From: Haplomitrium mnioides
Taxonomy: Eukaryota > Marchantiophyta > Haplomitriopsida > Calobryales
DNA length: 41,477 bases
Direction of reading: 5' to 3'
Assembly (NCBI GenBank): GCA_049999725.1
Contig: JBNGIS010020328.1
Span: 1 to 41,477 of the forward strand
In this document: positions 31,469 through 40,972 of the stretch, one piece after another
Position numbering within the stretch: position 1 is the stretch's first letter
Layout of the letters: every line of letters starts with the position of its first letter
Notes under the pieces: generated by a model
What the model saw: only the letters and a program-made list of their open reading frames with translations
Told to the model about the DNA's origin: nothing
Databases searched by the model: none
Position numbers and translations under genes: made by a program

Positions 31469-32427
31469 CTTTTTTTTTTGACAGGAAGTAAAAACTTTAT
31501 TTCCACACATCAAATACAACCGCCTTAGCGGTAAAACATCAAAGTCTGGACTAAAGCAAACCACTTCCTTGAAGGTAGCCAGGTCGGGACACAAAGGTGT
31601 CCAGCGACAGCTACCCAACTATAAAATCTATCACATGTTCTCCTGAGGTGCATCACTAACCCCAGGCCATCAATCCAGAAAATAAGCAAACATAAAACTA
31701 CCAGTTGATTCTACTTCAAATGAATTCCAGTAAATCTGATAGCTGAAAACACTATCTTCATTCTGGTTCTACCGAAAGTCAAGAGGGGATTACACTGTGC
31801 AACAGTGAATCATCCTCCGATGAGACTTCTAAGGAATTTTCTTCCTCCTCCAGAATTTTCTTCCCACGGAGGTCTAGTTTATTGCTCATCCAGTCCACCT
31901 TGCTGGCCTTTATCTGCCGTGTCATTTTCCCTGAGTCTAGGGTCGTGGCCACTCCTTGAGATCTGCTCTGGGTGATCCAAAGTTCTGTAGCCCTTGATTC
32001 TTTCTTTGGCTTGTTGCGGTGAGTGTAACGCTTGATGACCTTCTCCCACTTGTTCTGTCCCATGTCAGAAGCAAGGTCCTCCTCGGCTGCCACTTGGGAC
32101 TCAACCTGCATTTCCTTTACAACTATCACATCAGCGAGGAGCTCAGGTGGCCCTTCTTGTCCCATCTTCTTTCCAGTGCCACTAGCCAACTCATTTACAG
32201 CTTGAGGTGTATTGGTGCTTTTACTTGATGCAGCCAGGGTTCCACCTTGCACTGAAGTAACAGCCTCGCTCTTTCCTTGAGCTGACTTAGGGCTGGCTGA
32301 ATCCTTTCTCCATTGGCAGGTACTGTTTTCAGAGTCTTCTTGTATCAGATTCTTACCAACAATCTCTGATGGTGTACTTGCTTCAGCCTGGTCTCTGTTA
32401 TCCGCCACAGGTGCTGACGCATGTCTT
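31469..32427 (-). mobile_element. ORF1-only LINE copy 1, 5'-truncated, inserted in copia pol
   Basis: Minus strand: 3' part of an ORF1, starting at the former junction and including WEKVIKRYTHRNKPKKE, RGKKILEEEENSLEVSSEDD and LHSVIPS, a stop at 31779, a 3' untranslated region of about 300 bp and a poly-A of about 10. It is framed by 14-bp target duplications (31455-31468, 32428-32441). These are the marks of target-primed insertion. No ORF2 lies between ORF1 and the poly-A. By chance the ORF1 is in frame with the copia integrase, producing one 555-codon open frame. Confidence 0.85.
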
Positions 32428-32441
32428 CCAATAGCCTTTCT
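32428..32441. repeat. target-site duplication of the LINE in copia (far copy)
   Basis: ccaatagcctttct. In copia it codes for the Arg-Lys-Ala-Ile-Gly stretch between integrase and RT, and is duplicated at 31455-31468. Confidence 0.8.
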
Positions 32442-33430
32442 ATCTGGTGGAAGTGGTGTCAAGGTCCAGGTCGCATACCTAGCCAGAGAAGCCAACTCAT
32501 CTTCAATTGCTTGCAGCCATTTGGGTCCTTCAGGGCTACTCAATGCTTCAGCAAATGTTTCTGGTTCAAGGACTCTTGGTGAATGTGAAACAAATAATGC
32601 TCTCTGTTTGCCCTGGCTGATCTTGGCTTCATCATAAAAGTCCACTGCCTTCTTAGATCTTGTGCTTCTTCTCAAGGCAGGACTAGAGGGGACTTGTGTT
32701 GGAGGTGAAATCTGGTGCTCAAAATCTCCATTATGAATATCTGGGACTGGGTCAAATGTATCCCATTGTTTATGACTTGGTGTATTGATGTTACTGATAA
32801 CTCCCACTGGAGATGATGATGGTCCTACTGGTATAGGTGTTCTTATTTGAACTGGAGTCTTCTGTGTAGCAGGTGGTTGTACTGGTGGTGGCAACTGGCT
32901 TAACTGTGAATGATTAGGTGAGGGTGCGATGAGCATGATGGCTCCCAGCGGGTTATCATACTGTTCTGTCTCATCATTGTCCTCCCTCACAGTCATAGAG
33001 ACATCCTCCAAAAACTTAACATCTCTGGAAATGATGATGTGCCTATTAGATAGCTGGAGCAGTCTATATGCTTTGGCATGATCATCATATCCTAACAGGA
33101 TGTACTCTTCAGACTTCTGATCAAACTTAACTTTTAAGTCTTTTGGGGTTAATGCAAAAGCCTTTGAACCAAATACTCTCAAATGTGACAGATTAGGCTT
33201 ATATCCATGCCAGAGTTCAAATGGTGTCTTACCCACAGTTAGTGCTTTGGTGGGTGACCTATTCTGCAAATAAGCTGCTGTCATGATGGCTTCTCCCCAA
33301 TAGGCTCTCTTGAGCCCAGAGTGTAAGAGCATTGCCAGTGCTGCTTCAACCAGTGTTCTGTTCTTTCTTTCAGAGACTCCATTCTGTTCAGGTGTGTATG
33401 GAACAGTGTGTTGTCTTAAGATGCCATTGA
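32442..33430 (-). pseudogene. copia integrase, C-terminal half
   Basis: Frame starts at INGILRQHTVPYTPEQNGVS, ERKNRTLVEAALAML (core with the catalytic Glu region), then YWGEAIMTAAYLQNRSPT, GKTPFELWHGYKPNLSHLRV, FGSKAF, a Pro/Ser/Thr-rich linker (residues about 170-260) and ALSSPEGPKWLQAIEDEL, up to PDRKAIG. The integrase HHCC region and first two catalytic aspartates are missing, cut by LTR-B at 33431. The open state over about 330 codons suggests a fairly recent element. Confidence 0.85.
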
Positions 33431-34458
33431 TGTTGTGAAATATCAAATCGAGTTGATATTATGCAGCAGCGAAAATCCACTTAAGATGGGAATCACAAGA
33501 AAGAGGAAGTAGAAACGTCAGCTCCAAAGAAGAGGTCGTGCGATTGAGCAGGTTCGAACGAAACCCAGGTCGACTTCCAAACCAGAAACGCAGGTCGACT
33601 TCTCCTGTGCTCGCGATCTGCTTTTATCCAAAAACGATGCCCTCTCCTTTACAGATGGAAACGCGACCTCCTTCTGGAGTCGCGACCTCCTTCTGGATGC
33701 GAATGAGACCTCCTTCGAATGAAAACGGGCGACCTCCTTCTGGATGCGAATGAGACCTCCTTCGAAGAAACGGGCGACCTCCTTCCTGGCACGCGACCTT
33801 CTTTCAGATGCGAACGCAGGCTCTTCGCGAACGCGACCTGCCTCAACGCGAACCCTTTTTGAGCGAAATACGAGCCCCTTCAGAAACGAACGCGAGCTCC
33901 TTCGAGGCACAAACGACCTCACTTTCTAAAAACGACTCTCCCTGCTGGACGCGATTCTCCCTTGCTCGAATGCTCAAAACGACTTACAAGTGATGTGGTT
34001 TGCAATGAGGATGCTAAGAGCTCCTCTTCCTCAGATTTATAAATAGAAAACAAAACCAGCAATATGCTGGGATACTATGGGCGCCCCTGTTCAAAAACTA
34101 TGGGCGATTAAATCAGTGTAGGTGAAGGAGACTTCTTCCACGAGTATGGACAAGAGCTGCACAATAATTATTCACCTACACTCCTATGACTTTTTCTGTG
34201 TTCTAACTTTGGCAAGGGACAATAATAATTAATGGTCCCTCAGGAGAGTCCTGGTGCTGACACGTGTCACCACCAGGTGCCTCCACATGGCACTATCCCT
34301 AAAATGCCTCTAAACTAGCTAGGATCCTAAACTAGCTAAACCAAAACATTTACAGGGACATACTTCACCAAGGAAGTATGTTGCAGGAATTCCTGAGCAG
34401 GATCAGGAAATTCCTCAAATCCACCAGCAGCAAATTGTGAAGCTGCCAATTTCCAACA
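33431..34458 (-). mobile_element. LTR-B (1.03 kb), minus-strand copy
   Basis: Ends are TGTTG and CAACA. On the minus strand it starts TGTTGGAAATT right after a purine tract (GAGTGGGAG). It holds a segment with ACACGTGTCAGCACCAG, a TATA-like tttataaatag (about 34035) and a CpG-rich tandem array (33540-33990). The same order occurs in 36712-37728. After its other end the copia integrase frame starts at once, with no primer binding site. I read it as the 3' end of another copia element lying in this one. No target duplication was found. Confidence 0.6.
33540..33990. repeat. CpG-rich degenerate minisatellite in LTR-B
   Basis: About 15-18 units of 17-24 bp, best form cgcgacctccttctggatg, with neighbours such as cgaatgagacctccttcgaa. 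It is very different in composition from its surroundings. Long open frames on both strands (for example 33922-33518) are products of the repeat and are not genes. Confidence 0.75.
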
Positions 34459-34726
34459 CTCCCACTCAGCAAACAATTTGCACACCAAGCATCCCTCAGC
34501 AAGCCTCCATGCTTGTTACTCCTCCTCTATTCTGCGATTTTGTTTGGTCGCTTGATCAAGGAATTACAATTGCAGAATTTTGGCGATTTTAATTCAGAAA
34601 TCTATCGGAAGGATTATGAACGTAGCAAATTGATTTTACAGCTCATCTGGATGGGCTTCTTAATCGTCTGACCTCTCCACAGAAATTCGAAGCTATATCC
34701 TGACACTTCAGCAATAGCATGCAGGT
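34459..34726 (-). other. leader and 3'-end fragment between LTR-A and LTR-B
   Basis: About 270 bp. It begins after the primer binding site as an untranslated leader and ends with the purine tract GAGTGGGAG typical of a copia 3' end. A join between two elements, or an internal deletion, must lie within it. No gene seen. Confidence 0.4.
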
Positions 34727-34737
34727 CTCTGATACCA
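34727..34737 (-). promoter_or_regulatory. primer binding site of the copia element
   Basis: Minus strand TGGTATCAGAG directly after the LTR end TCTAACA: the standard initiator Met tRNA site of copia elements. Confidence 0.85.
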
Positions 34738-35435
34738 TGTTAGAATTGTTCTCTCAGCATATTAGAATTGATCTTGTGTTAGACTCATACGGATGACATA
34801 TCTTTGTACAAACATCAAGACTAATATCTCATAGATGGATGCAATCAATTAGTTCAGCTTTAGGTGGTAATTCTGAGTATATTCAATTGAGGAGGGAAAA
34901 ACTGGTCGAGTCACACACAGGGATGCAACCAGCATATATGGGAAAAGGAAATAACCTTTCCCATGCAAAGGCTGCAACCTTTGTGAAACAGTGCAACCCC
35001 TGGGATGTTCCAAATATCCAGGTTGCACAATAAGATATCCAGGCTTCACAAGATCAAACTAAAGTGAAATGAATGATGTCGCAAGCTGATACTTGAGAGT
35101 TGACAGATTTTGATTAGTTGGATTCTTTGTGGAGTGCTAGGCATCATCATGACTGAGTTTTCCCGTTACTTCCGGAAAGTGGCAGAAACTCAGTACGACG
35201 ATTGATCAGGACCTGCTGTCGGGAACTGACGAAACCAGCAGGAAGTTGTGGCAGCTTGTCACTGCTACACATGATGAGGCTGAATAGTCTGAAACTTTGT
35301 GTCTGACACCACAGAGTGAAGGCTGCACTCTATATGTGCACAGTTGTGATGTGTGTAGGTTTTTCCTAGACTACTGCAGCTTCCATTTAGTTGTTGTTTT
35401 GGTTAGTTTTTCTCTCCACAACTTCATAACTAACA
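34738..35435 (-). repeat. LTR-A, full 5' LTR (698 bp)
   Basis: Minus strand from TGTTAGTTATGAAG to CAATTCTAACA, followed by the primer binding site. TATA-like catatatgc lies near 34936-34944. Its first 370 and 270 bp are the source of the fragments at 29551 and 30164. The flank after 35435 (aggtatat) gives no duplication because the other end is truncated. Confidence 0.75.
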
Positions 35436-36020
35436 AGGTATATCCTAACTGGATATATCTTATCCAGGAAAGATCAGACACTACAACAGCAGGTGTGAAT
35501 ATGTCCATATGCAATATCTTCAGCTCATCTTTGTCCTGTCTCAACTGAGGACTGACTCCCGCTGCCTACGCTGTAAAAGATCCAAGTGCTTCAATGTCAA
35601 CAAAAAGGTGATTACAGAGAAGTTGGTCTGCTTTTAATGCAATCTACAAGTCCCTGAGGATGAGCACCATGTCATTTTAACTTGCCTATGGTACTATGAG
35701 ATCCGGGGGTGATTCTATGGCCTTTTTGTCGACAACCCTCACACAGTCCAAGCATTCCTGAGCTATCCGGACCAACACTGGCTGGCTCTCTTCTTCCAGG
35801 AACTTCTATTACATCAGCTCAAGGCACTTGATGCCTCTCTGCATCTACAGATGTAGCTGGCTACAATTTCAGTTAGCGCTAGGGTTAGTGTTAGAGTTTG
35901 AGCATATGCTTATTTCTGTTTGACTAGGCTACTTCCAGCCATCTTATTTTACTCTTTGGTATTCGGTTTTATTGTTTATTGTTACTTTTACCGCACCTTG
36001 GTGCGTGTTGTACTCGGTTC
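35436..36020 (+). pseudogene. LINE-type ORF2 C-terminal remnant
   Basis: On the plus strand 35550-35850 reads LRTDSRCLRCKRSKC, CNLQVPEDEHHVILTC and FFQELLLHQLKALDASLHL with stops between. The pattern C..C ... C....EDE.H.(L)..C resembles the zinc-binding tail of non-LTR reverse transcriptases. It points the other way from the neighbouring elements. Only the tail is present. Confidence 0.5.
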
Positions 36021-36711
36021 CTTTTTTTTGTTTTTTTTGACAGAAGTAAACAACCTTATTTCCAAACTTCAAATACAACTGCCAAAGGGGCAAAGCATCG
36101 ATGGCTGGATCAAAGCAAACCACTCCCCCTAGCATAGCCAAGTCGGGACACAAAGGTGTCCAGCAACAGCTACATGCCAATAGAATCTAGTGCAAGTCCT
36201 CCTTCGGTACATCACGAGCCCCAGGCCATCAATCCAAATATTATCAACATTAATAACCAAAGGTAACTTCACAGGCACTCTTGTCCCTCTAATCAATAGC
36301 CTAATTGACTTTCAAATCTCTGGTTCCATGAATTGAATTTGATTTAAAGTCCAGAGCCAGCCCTAGTGCCATAAGGACTGAGAGTTCAATGCATACAAGA
36401 GTGGGTGAATCATTCTCTTCTGACATTTTCAAGAATTTTGGATCTTCCTCCAGAATTTTCTTTGCCAGAAGGTCCTGTTTTGAGAAGCTCCTCTTCTGAA
36501 CCACTGTGACCAGGCTAGTCCCTGATACTGGTGTTCAGGTCCAGCCCTGCAACCTGCTGTGTAGTTCGAAGCTCTGCTGCCACTACCTTGGGTTTGGTGT
36601 GCCGTGTGTACCTCTTGATGACCTTTTCCCAGTTGAGAACCATCGCTGAGTGGGAGGACAGATCCTGAGAAGGATCATTGTACAGTCCTTCCCAAGGTGA
36701 GCAATCCTTGG
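36021..36711 (-). mobile_element. ORF1-only LINE copy 2, 5'-truncated
   Basis: Minus strand: ORF1 pieces WEKVIKRYTRHTKPKVV and LLAKKILEEDPKFLKMSEEND, stop, a 3' untranslated region matching copy 1 and copy 4 (word gggacacaaaggtgtccagc shared), then poly-A with one interruption (36021-36039). It is more diverged than the other copies. Its 5' edge is at LTR-B (36712). No target duplication is recognisable. Confidence 0.75.
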
Positions 36712-37728
36712 TGTTGGAAATATCTCCTTGCTGTACATAGTGCTCAGAGTTCATTTCTGAGCTTTCTTTAGTTTAGAGTTTCCTCTAGTTTAGCTAGTTT
36801 CTTGTTTAGAGACAGCCCTGGAGGTAATGACACACAGGCACACGTGTCAGCACCAGAAGGCTCCCCTGGAAGATTAATTATTTTTTCTGGGGGTGCTAAG
36901 GAAACATGTGCATGCATACAAGGAATTATTTGATTTGGAGCTGTTGATGAGAATCTGCTGCTGGTGCAGCTACTTCTTGTACATATTTGAGATGGTCTTC
37001 ATCGACCTGCTGGATTCCTCCCCTGGTCTTGCTCCATGCCCATAGTTTGAGTAGATGGGCACCCATAGATTTCCAGCACGTTGCTGGTATTATATTCTGT
37101 ATATAAATCAACAGAAAAAGAGCTCGCATGATCCTCATTTTGACACATATCAATATGTCCATCGTTTTCTTGCCTATGTTGTTTATCTGCAGAAGGAAAG
37201 CAGGCGCCCCCTGTCCTTCCTAATCGCGTAGCCAAAGGGAGGGCGTTTTGCTAGTCGTGGAAGCATAGGAAGGCCCCCGATTCCTGCCATCACGCATACA
37301 CGGGAGGTGCCCCGTTCTGCTATCGCGCGAGCACAGGAGGCGCCTGCTTGATAATCATGGAAGCACAGGGAGGGCCTCCCCCCCCTGGCCGATTCTTGGT
37401 ATCGCGCGAATGCAGGAGGCGCCCAGCTTCTTCTGCCATCGCGCAAACACGAGGAAGGCCCTGTTTTGTTCATTGCGCAGAGACGAGGAGGCCCCCATTT
37501 CACTAATCGCAAAGGAAAGGGAGCGCCCCGCTGCTGCAATCGCGACAACACAGGGAGGAGCCCTTCTTCGTTTCTCTCTCTACTCGCAGCTCTGATGAAG
37601 AGATGCATCTGCTAACAAATCGATTTTAGACAAAACCGAGTTCTGTCTTCTCCATATAAGTGCCTAGCCATCTTCGAAGTTACAATATCAGCCATTCCAA
37701 CGGAAATCTCTAATCGATTTTTCATTAT
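36712..37728 (+). mobile_element. LTR-B, plus-strand copy
   Basis: Starts TGTTGGAAAT. It shares with 33431-34458 the tttagctagttt words, ACACGTGTCAGCACCAG, a TATA-like tgtatataaatc (about 37098) and a CpG-rich tandem array behind it. The CAACA end is not seen; similarity fades near 37728, where a LINE fragment begins. Probably a solo LTR or fragment. Confidence 0.55.
37195..37590. repeat. CpG-rich degenerate minisatellite in LTR-B, plus copy
   Basis: About ten units of 31-48 bp around the form tatcgcgcgaacacaggagg plus cgccc and a short pyrimidine spacer, ending ...tctgc. It holds the same place in the LTR as 33540-33990 but has a different unit. The 141-codon minus-strand frame over it is not a gene. 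Confidence 0.7.
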
Positions 37729-37961
37729 TCCCAATTGTTCTCACCTCCATTGGAAACAGCCTCCTCTGTGGTTAACAGTAGGACTTCAATCATCTCATTG
37801 GTTATATCAGCTTGGACAATCTTCCTGTTTTGAGAAGCTCTTCCAAACCACTGTGACCAGGCTGGTCCCTGATACTGGTGTTTGGGTCCAGCTCTGAGAC
37901 CTGCTTTGTGTAGTCGAACTCTACCGCCACCGCCTTTGATTTGTTGCGCTGCGTGTACCTC
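37729..37961 (-). mobile_element. ORF1-only LINE copy 3, internal pieces
   Basis: Minus strand: KVIKRYTQRNKSKAVAVEF, SIRDQPGHSG (37961-37830), then DITNEMIEVLLLTTEEAVSN and GENNWE (37805-37729), which is an upstream segment of the same ORF1 type (compare 39180-39107). So two pieces of ORF1 are joined in the wrong order here. The ORF2-type LINE lies in the first piece. Confidence 0.6.
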
Positions 37962-37974
37962 TTGATGACCTTTT
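37962..37974. repeat. target-site duplication of the ORF2-type LINE (left)
   Basis: ttgatgacctttt, identical to 39093-39105; the last T bases merge with the poly-T tract. Confidence 0.8.
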
Positions 37975-39092
37975 TTTTTCTTGGACCGAAGGCAAACAAC
38001 TTTATTTACTTTCAAGCATCAAAGGAACAACCGTGGCCAGCAATCAGGCCGAACAGCAAAAACCATCAACCTCTCAATCCCTTTTAGGATCTAGCCTAGT
38101 CGACAACAGCAACCCAATATCCTCAATCCAAATTACTACTAAGAACAAAATTCCAGTAAACTGAGTCCTCATCATGGATACAGAGCGAAAGCCCCATGTT
38201 CTGTCAAAGGCATCAAGAATGTTTTCTCTTTTCTCTTCATTTGGAGCCTTTATGCAGTCTCTACAAAAGCATCATGCCAGGCTTTCTTTCCATACTCAAT
38301 CAGTCTCATCCAGGTTTTCTTTTTTAAGCCGTAAATATCTACGTGGGACTTCTCGAACACTCTAGCATTCCTAGAAAGCCATATGGAGTAAAGTACTATT
38401 CCTCTTAGTAAGGACCAGATCTCTTGAGCTACGACCAGTGCTTTGGGATTCTGTCTCCTAGGATGCATTGGTGCCAGGTTGGCTTCCACCTTTTGGTATT
38501 CCAACAAATGGAGAACACTAATCTGTTAATGATGTTTCCTGCCTGTTTCCATCCAGATAGTGCTGATCCTAGGACAAAGCCAGAAGCAGTGAATAAAATC
38601 TTCCAGTAAATCCTCCTTACAGCAGACACATCTTGCATCAATCTCAAAGCCAGGCTTCCCTGTTTTTTTTTTCCTGAAGCTCCTGACTTGTACACCTCTT
38701 TGGACAATAAGCCACATTAATGAGGGGCCTCTTTGGCTGAACTGCTTGTATCCCATATATCAGTTCATCTGGAGGAGTGTGCAGAGTCGATCGAATCATG
38801 TGCTTTCCTGCAATCCAGAACCAAAATGACTGGTCCAGGGTGAACTGACTGCCTTTCTTGGTGGAATAGCTGCTGAGGGGGGAGTTATCTTTCCAGACCC
38901 ACAGTCCAAGGTCCCAATCTCCCTCTCCGATAAAGGAGCCAAGTAATTTATACTCAGCAATCTGACCTTTGGGCACTGTGCAAATTCTCATTTTCCTCAT
39001 AATCACTGAAAGAGGAAGCTGGGGTCGATTTCCTTCAGTCAACATGGTAAATATTGAGGTGACAAAGAACCATGAGCATGAATGGGGTCAGA
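37975..39092 (-). mobile_element. 5'-truncated LINE with ORF2 C-terminus
   Basis: Minus strand, in shifting frames: FWFWIAGKHMIRSTLHTP, RCVCCKEDLLEDFIHCFWLC (39092-38526), then SALSGWKQAGNIINRLVFS and EIWSLLRGIVLYSIWLSRNA (38500-38250), stop, a 3' untranslated region different from that of the ORF1-only family, and poly-A. C..C....ED..H.F..C is the zinc-binding reverse-transcriptase tail of plant L1-like LINEs. A 13-bp duplication (ttgatgacctttt) flanks it. It sits inside the ORF1 of LINE copy 3. Confidence 0.85.
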
Positions 39093-39105
39093 TTGATGAC
39101 CTTTT
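39093..39105. repeat. target-site duplication of the ORF2-type LINE (right)
   Basis: ttgatgacctttt; the host ORF1 coding for the EKVIK stretch continues on both sides of the insertion. Confidence 0.8.
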
Positions 39106-39197
39106 CCTAATTGTTCTCACCTTCATTGGAAGCAGCCTCCTCCGTGGTCAACACTTGGACTTCAATCATCTCATTGATTACATCAGTTTGTTCCATC
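39106..39197 (-). mobile_element. ORF1-only LINE copy 3, 5' piece
   Basis: Minus strand DVINEMIEVQVLTTEEAASN. It continues in 37974 once the ORF2-type LINE is removed, and is cut on the right by the poly-A of LINE copy 4. Confidence 0.6.
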
Positions 39198-39481
39198 TTT
39201 TTTTTTTTTTGACAGGAAGTAAAAACTTTATTTCCACACATCAAATACAACCGCCTAAGCGGCAAAACATCAAAGTCTGGAATAAGCAAACCACTTCCTC
39301 AAGGGTAGCCAAGTCGGGACACAAAGGTGTCCAGCGACAGCTACCTACCAATAGAATCTATCACAAGTCCTCCTAAGGTAGATTACTAGCCCTAGGCCAT
39401 CAATCCAAAATATAATCAACATCTATAATCAAAGGACACTTCAAACACTCTAGTCCCTCTAATTAATAGCCTGATGCATCT

Positions 39482-40972
39482 TCAAATCTCTGGTTCTATA
39501 GAAAGCCTAGAGGGGATTACACTATGATGCAGTGAATCATCCTCTGAAGACCTTTCCAAGAAATTGGGACCTTCCTCTAGAAGTTCCTTTGCCAGAATGT
39601 CCTGTTTGGAAGACAGGCATTTTGAGAACCTTGCTCGGCCCTTGGTGCACAGACTAGAAGCTGTAGCCTGATCCGCCACCACTGCTTTCATTTTCTCACG
39701 CCGTGTATATCTCTTCGTGACCTTTTCCCACTTGTCAGAAGCCACCTCCTCTGTTAATAACACTTGGGCTTCTGTGGTGGCTTCAGTCACCGCCCCTTGG
39801 ATCATTTGGAACTCTGGTGTCCCTTCAGACCCCGACTTCTCACTTGAACCAATAGCCGTCTCATTGGCATTCAGAGGAGCATCTGAGCTAGTCTCTGGTG
39901 CAGTCACAGAATCAACTTGAAACTCCCCTGTCACCCTCCGTTTTGGATGAGGGATGGTAGTGGACCTCCTCCTTGAAATGGTCAGTATTTTCTGTTGACC
40001 ATCGCTGTGACTCTCTGCCAGGCAGGTCGCCTCTGCCTGATCTTTAGATTCTTCCTCTTGTGCTGAGGAGTGCCTTCCTTCATCTTCAACCTCCTTTGAT
40101 GCAGATGGAGAGGCTTCCGGACTCAGAGTAGGTGCCCTATTGGCGTGAATGATGGCCTCACCCCTCATTTTCTTGGCAAATCCACGTGCCTTCCCTCCAG
40201 GGCATTTTCCAGCCAGGTGATCAGTGCTCCTGCAGAGGAAGCATCTTAGAGGAATTCCATCGTACTCAACCTCTTGGGAGTAGGTCCCCTCCGGACAGAA
40301 AAGCTCCAAAACTGGACTCACTCCTTTGGAAGTGTCAAGCTGGACACAGAATCTGACATGCATCCCGTCAAGGACTGAAGGGACATAAATGCTCTTGCCA
40401 AAGAGATTAGCAATCATAGGCAGTTGATTGCGTAGCTCTTCAGGGAAGAATGGCAAGGTAATCCAAGTAGGGACCAGAGCTTGTTCCACCAGTGGGTCAA
40501 ACTTTGGTCGCCATGGTTGGAAGATACATTTCATACTCTTCAAGCAGAAGGGTACTCCAGTAAGGAGCTCGGTTCTGACATTTTCTTCTTCTGCCAAAAC
40601 CAGGAAAAATCCTTTGCCAATCATCCTGAGGACTGTAGCCTTCCACCCTTTCTGAGTACAAATTTTCCCAAACCAGTCAGAAATCTCCTTGAGGCCTGGG
40701 AAGAAGCTCCTGAACCGTCCAATGAGCAACCTCTTCCTAAGAATAGTGTGAGAACATAGATCCTGATCAACTCTGAAGACTTTTGGAGTCAAGGAAATGG
40801 TCTTTTTCCTTCGATCCTCTGCCTCTTGACTCTTGAGTTTACAGGTGAAGGGGCGGCTAAGGGATGAGCTTCCTAACAGCACTTCTTTTCCCAAACGAGA
40901 GCCAGGTGACCAAGGAACAGCCTTCGACATGTTGACAAAGTTTTTTCCAGCAGCCCAATAGCTTCGAACCAA
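39482..40972 (-). CDS. LINE ORF1 protein, DUF4283 plus CCHC zinc knuckle, intact
   Basis: 496 codons without a stop. Residues about 80-190 form the DUF4283-like fold of plant LINE ORF1 proteins (LLIGRFRSFFPGLKEISDWF, GFFLVLAEEENVRTELLTG, WRPKFDP, WITLPFFPEELRN). C244-x2-C247-x4-H252-x4-C257 (CFLCRSTDHLAGKC) is a zinc knuckle. From about 265 the chain is acidic, Ser/Thr/Glu-rich and disordered. It ends with a family-specific tail, WEKVTKRYTRREK and LLEEGPNFLERSSEDDS, seen in every copy here. The protein would bind element RNA. The ATG at 40972 gives the longest frame; one at 40930 (MSKAVPWSPG) is also possible. Confidence 0.85.
   Translation of the reverse strand: MVRSYWAAGKNFVNMSKAVPWSPGSRLGKEVLLGSSSLSRPFTCKLKSQEAEDRRKKTISLTPKVFRVDQDLCSHTILRKRLLIGRFRSFFPGLKEISDWFGKICTQKGWKATVLRMIGKGFFLVLAEEENVRTELLTGVPFCLKSMKCIFQPWRPKFDPLVEQALVPTWITLPFFPEELRNQLPMIANLFGKSIYVPSVLDGMHVRFCVQLDTSKGVSPVLELFCPEGTYSQEVEYDGIPLRCFLCRSTDHLAGKCPGGKARGFAKKMRGEAIIHANRAPTLSPEASPSASKEVEDEGRHSSAQEEESKDQAEATCLAESHSDGQQKILTISRRRSTTIPHPKRRVTGEFQVDSVTAPETSSDAPLNANETAIGSSEKSGSEGTPEFQMIQGAVTEATTEAQVLLTEEVASDKWEKVTKRYTRREKMKAVVADQATASSLCTKGRARFSKCLSSKQDILAKELLEEGPNFLERSSEDDSLHHSVIPSRLSIEPEI

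Larger units (their letters stand above)
29551..35435 (-). mobile_element. Ty1/copia element in the PDAT downstream region
   Basis: On the minus strand: LTR-A (35435-34738), primer binding site (34737-34727), short leader, a fragment with LTR-B (34470-33431), integrase C-terminal half (33430-32442), an inserted LINE (32427-31469), RT (31454-30672), RNase H in two parts split by an LTR-A fragment, and LTR-A fragment 1. The order INT-RT-RNase H is the copia order. Gag, protease and the integrase N-terminus are missing, apparently replaced by the LTR-B fragment. Pol is better preserved than in the gypsy elements. Confidence 0.75.

Noticed and set aside
31779-33446. 555-codon frame as a novel fusion protein
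   Set aside because: A LINE inserted in copia pol with a 14-bp target duplication explains it.
33518-33922. 134-codon minus-strand frame rich in Arg, Ser and Glu
   Set aside because: It is a translation of the CpG-rich tandem array in LTR-B; other frames over the array are open too.
33431-35435. LTR-A and LTR-B as the two LTRs of one element
   Set aside because: Their ends (TGTTAG/TAACA and TGTTG/CAACA) and interiors do not match.
37183-37608. 141-codon minus-strand frame, Arg/Pro/Gly-rich
   Set aside because: It lies on the second minisatellite and has no domain; open only because the repeat unit lacks stops in that frame.
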